The position numbers and the translations under genes are program-made. The notes under the pieces were generated by a model. That model searched no databases and was not told the DNA's origin. It saw nothing but the letters and a program-made list of their open reading frames with translations. Of a stretch of DNA of 64,000 bases, positions 46,191 to 59,094 are shown piece by piece. The stretch comes from Thozetella sp. PMI_491 (lineage: Eukaryota; Ascomycota; Sordariomycetes; Chaetosphaeriales; Chaetosphaeriaceae). Positions within the stretch are counted from its first letter, which is position 1. Each line of letters starts with the position of its first letter. The DNA is taken from the NCBI GenBank assembly GCA_021432635.1, contig MU270031.1, forward strand, positions 250,118 through 314,117, given 5' to 3'.

Positions 46191-48289
46191 GATAGGTCCA
46201 AACCAGGCTGTAACCCCTGCCTCCCAACGCCCCCTTCTTTCGAATGTCAGGTTTGCACCTGTGCGTAAGGAACAAAAAAGTAAGAGGGAGGGGGGGAGAG
46301 GGGACTGGGCTTGGGGTAGTCGCATAGATTGTTTCACACTCTCAGTATTCTATTTTCAGCGTCCTCCATCGCGCGGGCGCGAGAGCAACAGACGAAGGCT
46401 TCGGATGGTTTTTCCTATTGTCTGGTTGGACAGCATCCCCGCCAAGTGATGTGCCGGGTCTGGCGGACGAGGAGATAGGACGCTATCTCGTCATCTCCCC
46501 AAGCACTGCATGCAATATGTACGATAAAATGGGAACCGATAGATGAACTGGGGTGTTTGTTGGCTCCGAGCGCACAGGACGGAACGGACGGCTCATGTGG
46601 GAGTCCCTGGGAGAGTGGTCGCGTACGAATGAGTAGTTAATCTACTTGCGATCGCAGAGGCAGATGGGAAGGTTGGAGCCGGATCTGACCTACTCCAGAT
46701 CAGACGATCGGGATGGACTAAAGTGGGGGATGCCCAGATCCGGGGATGGGTTGGGATGGCATGAGAGCACGCCAGCTTCGTATTTAGCCTGATTGCGTGC
46801 ACCTCTAGCACCACGGGGGAGGAGGGGGGAACGGGGGCTTCATGGACGCGTTTCTACCCAACAGGATTGCATGTGAACCGCCTGGCCGACGAGGATGGGG
46901 CTGCTGGCTGTAGACGTGGCCGAACTACTGCGTAGGCTGCTCACAGCGATGCTGTTGGTGCTACCCACACGCCTATCGCGTCGCCCAGCCGAGCCGCCGA
47001 CTGGTTGGATGCGAGCCCCAACGCGCTGTCCCGTCCCAATCCAACCCAAACTTTGCTCACCGATTCCGTTCCATCAGAGGGCGAGATACGAGGGCGATGC
47101 TGCGCTGTCAGACGCACAGCCCGCACCTTGGCGCCAGATCGATCCACCATGTCAGCACTCAAGCCATCCTTCCTGTGCGGGCGGCTCGGGGGGGCGGCTC
47201 GCCTTTATCGCGTTCGGCCATCGTGTGCAGGTCTGGCACAGCACAGCACAGTACTGCCCACCCCCTCTTCCCGCAGGCGGTTTGCAACGCGAGATCTCGG
47301 GATCGACTACTGTAAGTTCGTTGCTAGTCTCGGAAGATTTCGCCGGTAACGCCAGCCTCCTCCCAATGGTTGTCCATGCACCGTATAGTGTGCGACACCG
47401 CGGCCGTTTGAGCGAGCCTGACCGCCGAGAAGGGTGTGTAGGCTTGGTCGGTGAATAGCAAACAAACCGGCCACCCACGGCACGGTACAACTGACACAGA
47501 TGGGATGGGACGGGTGGGTTCTACCAAGCTCGCGCTGGTGCATCCCGCCCGAAGCACCGATTGCCACCTGCCTATGGTGATATGGCGAGGCGAGAATCGG
47601 TCAGCCAAGATCTCACTGGACGACGACGGATCGTGGCCGAGTGGGTGGACCACCCTGCGGCGTCCATCTGGTTGGTACGTTGGTGCCGTTTCTCAACTGC
47701 CACGCCCAATGGATCTGTGCAGTAGCCGCCTTGGGCCATGCTGCATGGCTGTGTTGGGAGGATTGGCTCTCCAAAATGATGGTCTGGTATAGCTACCATG
47801 GCCGAGAAGGGAGAGAGTGGCCGGCCAGTGGCTGGACTGTGCAGGTAATGCGGACCAAACGGGGCAACACGACCCTTTGCTCCCGCGCGAAAAGGGGGTG
47901 GGATAGGGCATCCTGCGGGAGGCCGATGACTGCATCAGAATTGTGACGGATCAGGCCTGTCTGATGGCCAAAAGCATTGCCTCTTTACACAAAGGGGAAA
48001 AAGGAAAAGGGAAGGGGGGTTGCGAAAGGTCCCTCCTTGGGTGTGCCTCACCCCTGGCTGGTCGCTACGACCCGGCTGCAGGTTTGGCAGGTCGTGATAT
48101 TGGCGAAGGAGGTGGTGTTAAGGTGCCTCTACGGAGTATCAAAAAGAAGCAACCTAGTTGCGCTGGCCTCCTTGATTGCGGCTTCTGGGCTAGTGTTTTG
48201 TTGCGCATTAGGGACCGACAGCCAATAGGTCGCTCGGGAGTCGGCAGTGGAAACCTTCTCGATGCTGTAGCAGCTCGGTGCTCTCACCC

Positions 48290-48314
48290 GGGGAGGGGGA
48301 GGGGAAGGGGGGGG
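48290..48314 (+). repeat. G-rich run with G-quadruplex potential
   Basis: Four G-tracts of 4, 5, 4 and 8 separated by one or two A residues, fitting a canonical G-quadruplex pattern. Confidence 0.65.
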
Positions 48315-51300
48315 TGCCCAAGGAACCTAGGCAATAAATCCCCGTAGCCTCCCCTCCCAGCGGAGTCCAGAACGTGTCTCTCGTCGAAACAGCACAGTAC
48401 AAGACAGTACTTGAGTACAGTCACGTCCGGCACCCCACAACCCAGAGGAGAGGTTCGAGAGATGTGATATTCCTGCGCCCCGCTTGATCTGGTGCGCGGC
48501 TTGTAATCCGTGTCCAATCAGCAGTGCTGGGATAGAGGCCCCCGACCCTTGTCCAGAGGACATAACTTCCCGTTGGGGAAGCCATCACCGGGAGCAATGA
48601 CAAGGCGGCCGCGGGCGGCGGGACTGTCACTCAGAAACGAGCCCGGGCGTGCGAGGGCGAACTTAGGACGCCAAACACATCCTTGCCCATCCCAGGCTGC
48701 AGCCACGGGCATGTTAACTGCATGAGATCGAGACCAAAATATCGATTCCCGAGCTTTGACGGGAGAGCCACCCAGGCGGTTGATGTCTGGAGGGGCGCAG
48801 CTGGCAATGCTCCGACCTCCTCGCCCGCGCAGTATCCGCTGCGGCTGTTGCATTCATTCCCTTTGCGGTGAGCGGGCGGACAGGCTGACAACGACAAGGG
48901 GGGGACGGAAAGGAGGGGCGGGGAGAGAAGACGCAGAGCAGATTATGAGGACAGCAGAACGAGGACTGATCGAACTGCCGAGTCCAATCTGCGTCGTCGA
49001 TCTGGTCCCAGTTTGGACCAGAGTGCAACTCTGGCTGATTCATCTCTGTTGATCCAGGCGGATCTGTCCTTCCTTGTCAATTTGTGAGGCGTCAAAGTGA
49101 CAACGCGCGATTCGCGCCTGCCACGGGGTGCCCGCCATTTTCGACCAAAAGCTCCTTAGTTGCCAAGCTGTCATACCTCAGAAAAAAGGTCCGAGGCGAG
49201 CCAGGGCAATTTGCCGCGTAGCACCTGGGCTGGAGCGCGATGGAGAGGTACTGTCTGTGTATCATAGCCAAGCCAGCCTTCCCACCCTCTAGTGTGGTTT
49301 CGCTCGACATGTCAAAACTCGGGAAATGCGCTGACCCACCTGGTAGGTCTGCTACTATCCTTCTTACGATGCACCATTGCGTGTCACGAAGGGGTTGTAA
49401 CGCTCGATTAGCGCTAGACGGCACCGGAAGGCTGTTCCGCAGCAGCTTTAACCCCACAGCTAGGTGGAGCGAAGAGAAGCGATGGCACAAGCGCTGGGGA
49501 CCTGACAAGCCTGGGAGACTTTTACAGGCCGGGTAGACCTTGCCAGCTTGCCTAGAGAGAGGAACCGCAATAATTACTGCGTTGGAAGCTCCATCCCTGA
49601 TGCTGACGCTGGCCGGCTCCTGTCCTCGCGATGCCACTACTCTTTGGGGTATTGGCTTCGTCGTTGCTGCCGACCATTTGCGTGCTTCCCGCAAAAGGCT
49701 CCATGGGGGGAGGTTGCATCGCGGGGGGCCTTAAGGGGAGGCTCGCACATCTGTCCATCGGAGCTTTCTAGATTGCAGGGCCTATCGTGCGCCGCTGGCA
49801 CGGACGAAGCGTGTGCGGGCGTGTGGGTGTGTATTTTTAGCTCAACCTGGCCGTACCAAGTTCCTGGCTCCCGCCGCAACAGGCTGTCGAATAACACCGA
49901 ATGGGAGCGGGTTAGGTGACAATCAGCATCTTAAAACCATCGGCGAGATCTTCTCGGTCCACTTTTTCACACACCTCTCGTGCTCCACGAACGGCGACGC
50001 CGACTCGTTGAATCGGCGATGAACCAGAAAAAGCGAAACAAAAACATTCGTGTCCGAGATCTCTGGCATCTCGCAAGCCATCGCCCGGGGCGCCGCGCTC
50101 TATTGGCGCGTGTTCAGCCGTCACGTCAGCTTCGGGGGGTTTACGGGTAGGTTCGCGTCACGGCATCGTCATTGGCTTAATACCCCCAGCCTCGAGAAAG
50201 CTGCCTTGCGCTTGTGGCATTCTCGTCCGATTTTTCGCCAATTGGCGCCATCCTTCCTCGCTAGGTTTCCGCCTGGCTGCCAATTGCCGCTGCTAGTAGT
50301 GTTTGTAGCGTCCTGTGGTGCTTGTAATTAGGGCAAATATTTCAGGCGTTCTCGCAGACGGCTGGCCCCGGAGATCTTGGAAGCTTCTGCTGCTTGCCGT
50401 GGTGTTCGTGTCATACCACGTGTCCTGGAGAGAACTCCGGCGAGAGAAGCAGGCATTGGCCTGCTTGTCGCTGCTAGCCGAGTGTCGCGAAATGGCCTCT
50501 CTTAGATCAAAACGAGCACGCGCTCCACTCTCCAGACTCTAACGCTTGCCCCTCTCCCCCCCCCCTCTCAACGCTCCCCGCAACGCGCAAGCCACCCGGC
50601 GGCCCTAGGTCATGGCGGGCAGGGACAAGGTCAGTTGTTTTGGCACGAGTTGATGTCTGGAAGCGGTAACCACGTCAGTAGCAAGTCGGCGCAGTGGCGA
50701 CACTAAACCCTCTATCTGTAGCGTAACTCGCCTATTCCCTGAACAAATCCCCAGCCTGCCGCACTCAGCGCATGGTTTCTCTGCACTCGGCCAGGAGCTG
50801 CAGGAACGCCTATTCGGCGCGTCGACTCCCCAGACGCTAGCTAATCTGCTCGTCTATCTGGCCGGATGCCTTCCGCGAGTCTGAGTTAGGACCAACCTGG
50901 AAACTATCTCGCCGTCCTGTCTCCCTCGCCCGCCTCACATCTTGGTTCGGACAGATCGCGGTGGAGTTTGTATGCATGACATTCCGGCGTTTCTCCTCGT
51001 CGCACGCCTGGGCCAAGGTACTTTCTGTCTGCCGATGCTTCTTGATACCAGGGTCGCGAAGAATAGCCCATCAGCGCACTGGTTCTCAGTGGGCTAAGGA
51101 GTAGGAGACCGTAGCAGTGAGGATATGAGGGGTGACAAGGTCCAGTACGATTTGTACCAAATTTACGACATGACGATAACGAGGAAACCAGAGGAGAGTC
51201 TCATCTCCTGAAGGTGGCCCCTCTTGGTGTAAGATCCAAGGCGGGCGATTTTTTGGGCTTTGGGGTCCCTCCCCCTGCTGATGCTGGGCCAAACGTGTAG

Positions 51301-54300
51301 AGTTGTCACCTTAGCCACACCGATAGAAGGTGTGTGCCATTTGCCAGGGAGCCCTCCCCGGCCTCCAATGGCCCCGAATGTTAAATGACGTGATGCACAC
51401 AGCCTGTCTTGCGGGAGGGCGATGGCACGGCAGGCAACCTGGGAACAACCTGGGAAATAACCGAACCGCAAACTCTTCCTCGTGCGGTTGTCATTTGTTT
51501 CCAGAACCGCGCAGTTTCGTCCTGGTGACTCCGGAAATAGCAATTAAGCTCATGAACGTATGTGAAACGCATGATCTGCACATTTGCCAATCTTGAGGGG
51601 GAGCGTCAAGATGGACCCAGGGGTGCTCCAGGGCAGACCTGGGGCACCTCTGACAGCACTGACCTGTCCGCCGGGGTTTGTTTACGGCGAGGACCGTACT
51701 CCTCGGCCGGTGGTTGGGCTGCAAGGAGGCCTAGGAACCAGTTGGGTAGGGGCACTCCAGTGGCTGACCGCTGACGAGAGATGCAGCCTGAACGATTCGT
51801 GGTGCCGAAGGCAATGTCGTAAACAAACGACGATCTCGGCCGAAGAAGAACAAGACGACTGTCGATCCCAGTGTTGGCGCATTGGCAGGATGTTGAAGAG
51901 CAGAGCCACGGCGCTTCGGGACAGTCTCTAGGTGGATCTGACATATTGCGTGGTCCCTAGCAAGTCTAGCATCGGTCCTCCGTGTAGCGGTAACATCGTC
52001 GGGAGGAGTTGATATCGCCTGGGAGTTCCCATTACGAGAGGGCAAAAGTGAGATATGATGGGCTGTAATTGCTACGGGCTATCTCCTCCTATGGAGTATG
52101 TACCCGAGTACCCTTCGCTGTGGGCACTTCGGTAATTCAGCAGACCCAGTGGCTTAGGGCGTTTCACCCAACTACCATTCTTTCGTTTCGACCACACCTT
52201 TTTGCGGTGATTGTCCCGAGCCCCGGACAGAGTTGCATTGACAGACAAAATCGATCCTGTCTGGGGATCAAGCCGTGCCGCGCCTGTCAATGATCTGCCA
52301 CCAAGAAGATTGGTTTTTTTTTTGATCTGCTGAGCGCCCTGGCACGATGGGACCCTGGGAGCTATAGTACAGGTTGTTATGTACGGAGTGGCCCCCCCCC
52401 TTTCCAGGGCGCTCCAGGTGATCCGGCGGCGCTTTGCCCTGGGGGAAAAGGGGATGACACGAAACATGAGAAACGCTCACGGTCTCTCGGTGGGTCGCGG
52501 ATGATGGTCTAAACATTCATCTGGGGTGCCAACCCAAGAGCCGACGGTATGCCATCCAGACCTCATCGGTGTCTTGAGAATATTGGTACAGACGACTTTG
52601 TATCGGATGCACAGCTAGGGGGGTGTGCGGTTGGCCGGATAGGGCGCCGGCTACGAGCCGAGAGTACTGTGAGGGCGCGGAAGCCTGTGTGGGTCGCGCT
52701 GTCCCCCTTCATCAGCGGCAGCCCTGCAGTCAAGCTTCTGTTGCTTCTCTTGGGTCCCGCTTGCCCATCCCTCGGATCTGTCCTGTTTCGCTAGCATCCC
52801 AGCTCTGCCCCCATTCGATAAGCGAGGCGACTGGCCCATTACTTTGGGGGATGGCGCGAGATGATTGGCCCAATCGCTCTCGTGCCATCCATCGAACCCT
52901 TGCCTTGGGAACGGTCAACGGGGACCGGGGAGCCCGCTGTTATTACGGGGAACATGTTCATCAGAAACCGCTGGCTGCTAGTGCGCTCAGTGGCTTAGGT
53001 GGGTAAAAACAACAGAGGTGAACACCGTCGGGCTGGGGCCGCGACAGCTTACCCACTCTTTCCCCAACGCTGTCGTGATTGATTCGCAGTTTTAGTCTCG
53101 AAACCTCCTCCCGGCCTTCCGCTCAGCGTATCTCAGCTTCCATCCCGGAGCCTGCTCCTGCTGTGGAGCGATAGGCTCTGCCCTGTATGCCCAGCCCAAG
53201 GCAACTCGGGATACCGTTGCTACCGGCCGTGGGAGGACGACATAAACGGCTCTTTTCCCAGCGATCGTCATCGCGATGGCTCCATGGACATAGCCTCGAT
53301 CAGAAGTTCGACCCTCTGTGTTGAGCAGCTTCATTTCCCGTAACGAGCCATTTGGCGCATGCAACGGCCAGCCATCTTCCCGACTCAGTCGCCCTGCGAA
53401 AAAGGAACGCCGGGCTCGCCTAATCCAGCTCTATCGCTCCGGGGCGGCGTTTCTCTGCCCAGGGGTGGGGGGAAGGGGGGATGCCTGTAGCGCGCGTTGG
53501 CGACCCCAAAAAATGTGAGATAGACCGGTGAAGCAACGAGTATCCCAAAATACCGCATGGGCGAACGTCTCCAGCTCGTGTCCGATCTTCAGAAAGGGAA
53601 AAACAAAGTCTTACCGGTTTCCCTGGTTCCTGATTCCCAGGCAGTACTAGAGCATCTCGATTCTGTTGTCTGGTTCCAGGGGCCCCCTGGCCGGAAAGAC
53701 AGGCCTTGCCAGTTTGCTTAGGTCTCCCATCACCGAGCTCGTGTGCATTGGTACCGGAGGGCACTCTGCCGAGGCAGTGGCACAGTACCTGAAGCGCCAG
53801 AGCTTTTCATTTTTGTGAAAAGTGACGTATCCATCGACACACCCACCGCCCCGCCCACTGCAGGACCCCAAAAAGCAAAGATTGCCAGCAGGGACTTGCC
53901 GTCCTGCTAGCGGGCTACATGATCTCGATCCATGCTCCCGGCGATGCTTGGGTGTGGCAGCCTGTGACGCGCGACAGGCGTGGGTGGAAAGTGGGTAGGA
54001 CCTTAACAGCTATAGCATCGACGCTAACGATGCGGCACCTGGCGCTGGGCCGCTGCCCACCGCAACCAATCTGCGATCTTTCCCCGGCGCGGAAGCACAG
54101 CCTGGAGCCAATCGCGACCTGGTCTTCTGAGGATGCCCTTCCACGAAACCCTGCTCAGAGAAAGTGGTGCCATGTTGACTGGAAGGAGATTAGCGATCAG
54201 CTCTTTCCCCAGCCCAGACCAGCCAGGCCCTTGCAACCACCCATGTTCACCGGCGCCCCCCAGCAGCAACGAGCCAATCGCCCACCTGGCGTCAAGGCTG

Positions 54301-55607
54301 CTCGGGGAGTGCCTCTTTGCTCCCCAGCCAGCATGACAAGACAGGTCAGGACGAGCAGAGGAGGAAATCCCGACTCAGCCCGGCCTGGCCCGTCGATTGG
54401 GCAGGCCGGGGTCTGTGTAATGCCTGTTTCCCGCTCTGAGAAGCCCACCGTAGCTAGGTGGGCAGCTCCCCCATCCCACCTTGCTCACTTTGCCCTTCTC
54501 TTGCAGCATGCTAGAATGTTCGCGGGCTCCAAAGTTGTGTATGCCTTGTGGAAGGCTCTCAAATCGTCCGTTATTGGCTTCTGAGTTGAGAGTTGAGGGG
54601 GGACGTAGCGCTGCGAGGCGGGCAAATTGACGGAAGGGGATGGAGTGGAGGAGGTCAAGAGCCGGCAACATTCACCCTGGCTTGTCATCAACCTACGCTG
54701 CACATTTTGTAGCACGCTGGCAGGCCTTTCCTGGAGGTGGTGAGGCACAGAACGAGTACTAAAGAGAGGGAGGCATGCGTTCCTACCTAGCGACTAGGTA
54801 CCTACAATAAGTCATCTGTCGCGCGCCTCTAGCTTGTCGCTTGGAAGTCTAGACACGTTCTAGCCAAAGCCGGGCGGCGATTTTCGGGTGCAATATCGCG
54901 CCAGCTGAATGCAGACAGACGTCATAACGGCGTGGAAGAAGAATTTATTGATTTTTTTTTTTCTCCAGTTAAACTCTAGGCCCTCCTTCTGCTCCGGGTG
55001 GTGGCCGCAGTTGCAAAATCTTATCCTAACCACGCGGCAGGCGCACAGGAAGGAGGTGCCAGAGCTTAGGGATAGGTGCCAGGTCATTGCCTCCCACACC
55101 CTCTTCGGCGCCCCAGTGGGGGGAGGGGAGGGAAGGAAGCTGCGACCACTCTCACCGCATCTCGCCCAAGTGGGCCAGCATCCCGGCCACTGTGATCCCA
55201 GGCTGAGCGATACCCCAGCCATGGAACCGCAAGATGTTTCCGTGCCGCTCGTCAGATTCGTGCTATCCCTACCCCCCTCCATTCCGCCTACCATGTCATG
55301 CCTGGGCCGCATTTTATCGATTCTTACCACTCCTGGCTTGGATCGTATCTCTTCCCTCGACCTTCTATCGGTTCCAGACTTCTCCTCCCGTCCTCACCTC
55401 AGCATCTTAAACAGGACCGGGACGACACCAACTCTGGATCCTAAGGATGCGCCTGGACGGGTGGTATACGTATACCCATGAATCGTCTCTCCGGGCCGCT
55501 TGTCTCGCTCGCTGGCCCCTCCATCTGCTCCGGTCCCATGGTGGCAGACTTGAGTGATCAGGGCACCGTTCGCGCGATTGTCTAGCCTGAGTAGGCAACC
55601 AAAGTAC

Positions 55608-55660
55608 CCGCCCCTCCCCCCTCCCCCCAAGGGTACCGGGGGGTGGTGGGGGGGATGGGG
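55608..55660. repeat. Near-palindromic C-run/G-run hairpin
   Basis: A left arm of C-runs (CGCCCCTCCCCCCTCCCCCC, 55609-55628) is followed by a 9-nt spacer containing GGTACC and a right arm of G-runs with single T/A interruptions to about 55660. The arms are close to reverse complements. It lies about 2 kb upstream of the GATA-factor ATG. Confidence 0.7.
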
Positions 55661-55974
55661 AGTGTTCGGAATCCATACAGTGCCCACTGCCTGCACGACG
55701 CACCGGGATACGGAGGGGCTGTGGGACTCCACCTGCTAGACTCCCCTGTCTACCAGACTGAGCTCTGGAGGTGCCAACGGTCGTGTACCACATAGTATTG
55801 CATGTATGGTATAGCGCAGTAACATGGGCCCCCTCCCTAGCAAACACCCACGTCTATCATCTAATCGAAGTCGCTCGTCTCCCGTCTTTTGTGACCCTCC
55901 ACCAGGCCGCACAAGCTACCACAGTCTCATCCGCGCCGCTGCAGCTGCCCAGTAGCCTACCTTATTATACTACA

Positions 55975-56080
55975 TTTCCTCCCTCCCACACCCCCCCTTT
56001 GGTCTGCCTCTCCCCTTTTTCTTCTTTCTTACTTCTCCCCCTCCTCCCTCCCCCATCCCGGCTCCGGCATCCACCACCTC
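55975..56080 (+). promoter_or_regulatory. CT-rich tract, candidate core promoter of the GATA-factor gene
   Basis: A strongly pyrimidine-rich stretch (CCTCCCTCCC, CCCCCCTTT, CTTCTTTCTTACTTCTCC) about 1.6-1.7 kb ahead of the ATG. This is the usual composition around fungal transcription starts. A second C-rich tract at 57510-57560 is an alternative closer start. Confidence 0.4.
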
Positions 56081-57363
56081 GCCGACGTCGACGGTGCCGC
56101 TCTCCTACCTGGACTGTCTCGTCGTCCGTAGCAGCTCGCCCGTCTTTTCCCAGCGCCACGCACCACACAACACGGCCGCCACCTCTACTAGACTGACTGA
56201 CTGCCTGCCCTTCGCGCCGTCCGAGCCACGAGGTCGCTTTTAGACAACACTTGAAGCTAAACCAAACAGCGCAAGGCTTTGGGAGGGTTTAGCTTCGGCG
56301 GACGTAACAAGAAGAACAAAGAATCAAGCCTGGAATTGGAGCTGGTTTTGGCAGTTCCTGGTCTTAGCCAAACCACGAGGTCGGGCCAAGAACGAAGGCG
56401 TCGTTTCCACGTTTTCCGGTCCACGATCGCCTGTCCAACGACTTGCGGAGGCGAGAAGGAGCTGAATCGCCTGCCCCTTGTCCCGCTTCTTTGGCGCTGT
56501 CACCGCTGTAGCAGCTAGTAGCTCGTGTTTCCACCAGACACGCGGCACGACACAGACTACCTCGAACGCCAAGCCTCGGTCGGCTCGCCTCCCCTCAGCG
56601 GACGACCTAAAAACGCCCATAGACAGGAAGTCTTGCGCCATTGGGAAAGAAAGACCCTTCGATTCCTTGCCACCGGCAACACGGGAATCTAAAAATCGGG
56701 GCCCCACCCCCTCTGACGATTGCTCCCAGCGCAAACTCTCGGGCGACGCTTTTCGCGCTACACTTTCGGCGTCAGGAAAGAAGAAACGCCGCCGCCACGA
56801 GCAAGAGCCCGCACCACCTTGACCAAGACCCTGGGTTCTATTGTATACCGCCTCAAAGCACCCTAGGCCTGGGGCTAGCGAGACAAAAGAAAGAAAAAGG
56901 AAGCTTCCGGCCGCGCACACCTGCCGACGCACACTCTCTTCGTCTCATATCCAGATCTAGAGAGCACCGGCCCCCCCACCTCCTGTCGAGGCACCGCTTG
57001 ACTTTTCCTGACTCTTGACTTTTGGCTTTGGAGTCTTCTAAGCCGTCTTCAAGCCTAAGCCACGAAATCACACTATCATTTCTCACCGGCTGCGGCGATC
57101 TGCCACTTTTCAGGCACTGGTCGTGTCTGCTCCCACCCCTCCCCCATCCCCCATCCCTGCGGTGACCAAGGGCCGTTCTTCTCCCGCCCTTCTGCTTGAC
57201 CGCGTGCTTCGACGACAGATAGACATTCTTGTGTCTCACCTGCTAGGTGGAGCCTTCTTCCAGACGCTCTGGGCCTGAATCACTGCTCGCGCTCAAGTCA
57301 CCGGTCGGAACAGCGAGGGCACAGCGCATTCCAGCCACGTTCTTCCCCAGTCTTCTGAGTCAG

Positions 57364-57402
57364 ATGCGCGAAGGGTTGTCGCTGGCCATCTTAGGGTTTT
57401 GA
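57364..57402 (+). other. Candidate upstream ORF, 12 codons
   Basis: ATG to TGA encoding MREGLSLAILGF, 273 nt before the stop-to-main-start interval ends. It would lie in the leader if transcription begins at the distal CT tract. The coding effect is unproven. Confidence 0.3.
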
Positions 57403-57428
57403 CGCCAACAGTCGCACCAGGTCCCGCT

Positions 57429-57485
57429 ATGGAAGTGGGCGAATCTGGCACTACTAGATCAAGGTCCGTCCCAGCTTACAGCTAG
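57429..57485 (+). other. Candidate upstream ORF, 18 codons
   Basis: ATG to TAG encoding MEVGESGTTRSRSVPAYS, ending 189 nt before the main ATG. As above, its relevance depends on a distal transcription start. Confidence 0.3.
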
Positions 57486-57674
57486 CTGCATCCCCTATAT
57501 ATCCTAGCCGCCCACCCCCCCCCTCCTCTCCCTCTCCGACCCCCTCCCCCCTTCCGGCGTGCATCCTCTAATATAGCCTGCTCCCACAGCGGCATCCCAC
57601 CTGTCAACAACTCTGATCCTTTCACGCACCACCGAAGAGAATCGGAACGATCATTCAGAGAAGGTCCATCAGCC

Positions 57675-59094
57675 ATGGCGACTGCAACTCTGATCAGTCC
57701 GAGCAACGCGTACCAGCCGTACCACGCTCCCTCCTTTTCCTCCGGCTACCACGCACCCCCTCCCCCTCCTCCACCACCCAGCCAAGCTCCCAGCATCCAC
57801 AGCATGGTCTCGCCCGCCGAACCCCCTCGCAGGACTTCAGACGAGCCCGAGATTCCTCATCGCCAGTCTCTCCCCTCCATCCAGGAGGTCATATCCGGCA
57901 CCAAGGGACCTCAATACCCACATTCAGCCCCCCCGACCGGACCTCCTGCCCCGAGTCTGCCCTCTCCCTTTTCTACCTCTGCACCCAGTCGACCATATGG
58001 AGAGACGACGACGGACCCCAACCCATCGCCAAGGACACTGCATCCTACCTCCAACTACCCGCGCCCTGAGCCCACGCCGGCGTTCTCAGACCCAGCCAGG
58101 CATGCCGTGTCTGGTCGACCGGCCCCTCCGCCTCTGAACACATTCCCGGCCTCTCACCCTTCGCCGCCCAGGAACGAGCCTGAGCCGAGGCATCCAGAGC
58201 CTCACAGTTCCTTCCCGCACGCCTCCCAGCCCCAACCACCTCTCTATGCCCACACCGGTCGACTTCCGCCTGGCCAGCTGCCGCTGACAGGTTACGATGT
58301 GTCTCCGCGACAGGGCGGCCACGCTCTTCCTTCACCATATGAGGCCCAGCGGCCACCCATCTATGAAGAGGGAGACTATGTGCAGAGGCCAAACGAGTAC
58401 AAGAGCACCGTCGACCGAGCTTTCGAGGCATGGAGCTACGCAGAGGCTTTGAGCGATGTAGGACCCGTCGCAACCCCGTTATTTTTTTGGTTTCTTCGGT
58501 CATTCTAACTGTGCCTTGCAGATCTCTACCAGTGCGCGAACCATCTTTGGGTTCGCCGATGCCTTCGACGCCGCCGCTCGAGAGCAGCAAGGGCAGCGGT
58601 CAATTCCGTCAAGACTCCCGCTGGAGAACGAGGTGACATCAATTATCGAGACGGCGCTGCACGTTAAGAAGAAGCTGGAGGAGGTTCGCGATATGGTACA
58701 GCAAAACCGACTCAACCACGAGCGGGCGCGAGCCAGCGGTGGCCGGAAGCCTTATGACGATGAGGACATGCCAATGTACAACGACGGCATGAAGCAGCCC
58801 TTCACTCTCAACGAGGTGAAGAAGAGGCGCGGTGTAAGTCTCTTCTCACTCTTTTCTTTTTCGTTCATCCTAGCCGTCGATCATCCATGCTAATGCGTTG
58901 ACGTCGAACAGCGCGCGGCCCCGCCTGGGCGATGCCATAGTTGCAACCGGGTCGACACGCCTGAATGGCGGCGAGGACCGGACGGTGCTCGCACACTGTG
59001 CAATGCTTGCGGCCTTCATTACGCGAAGCTCGAGCGGAAGCGCCAGCTCGAACAGAGAAACATCCGCCCCAAGCCCTCCGATGACCGAAATTAA
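57675..59094 (+). CDS. nsdD: GATA zinc-finger transcription factor, NsdD/SUB-1 type
   Basis: Regulator of sexual development (NsdD in Aspergillus nidulans, SUB-1 in Neurospora). Exons are 57675-58457, 58522-58833 and 58912-59094, giving 425 aa. The N-terminal 240 residues are Pro/Ser-rich and disordered, starting [20 protein letters not shown] and including [20 protein letters not shown] helical, possibly coiled-coil part follows ([20 protein letters not shown]). The GATA finger is at the C-terminus, Cys373, Cys376, Cys395 and Cys398, spacing CX2CX18CX2C, preceded by RAAPPGR and containing [20 protein letters not shown]. The tail [19 protein letters not shown] is characteristic of this family. 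It is somewhat shorter than A. nidulans NsdD. Introns are 64 and 78 nt, phase 0. The gene stands alone in non-coding DNA on both sides. Confidence 0.94.

Larger units (their letters stand above)
41174..57674. other. 16.5-kb gene-free region upstream of the NsdD/SUB-1 gene
   Basis: I find no coding family, no convincing spliced gene and no recognisable transposon across this stretch. Open frames reach about 220 codons but always overlap others on the opposite strand and have no domain, as expected by chance in GC-rich DNA. The first kilobase includes the CFEM 3' UTR and is AT-richer (41455-41760). A weak gene-like patch on the minus strand at about 41764-42360 is discussed under findings. The rest holds many G/C runs, several short tandem repeats, AGTACTG elements, and near 55600 a G/C-rich inverted repeat. 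The last 1.7 kb probably belongs to the long leader of the GATA-factor gene. Confidence 0.65.

Noticed and set aside
53919-54584. Longest plus-strand open frame in the 16.5-kb region (221 codons)
   Set aside because: It has no domain, an opposing open frame overlaps it, and codon use is unlike the real genes here.
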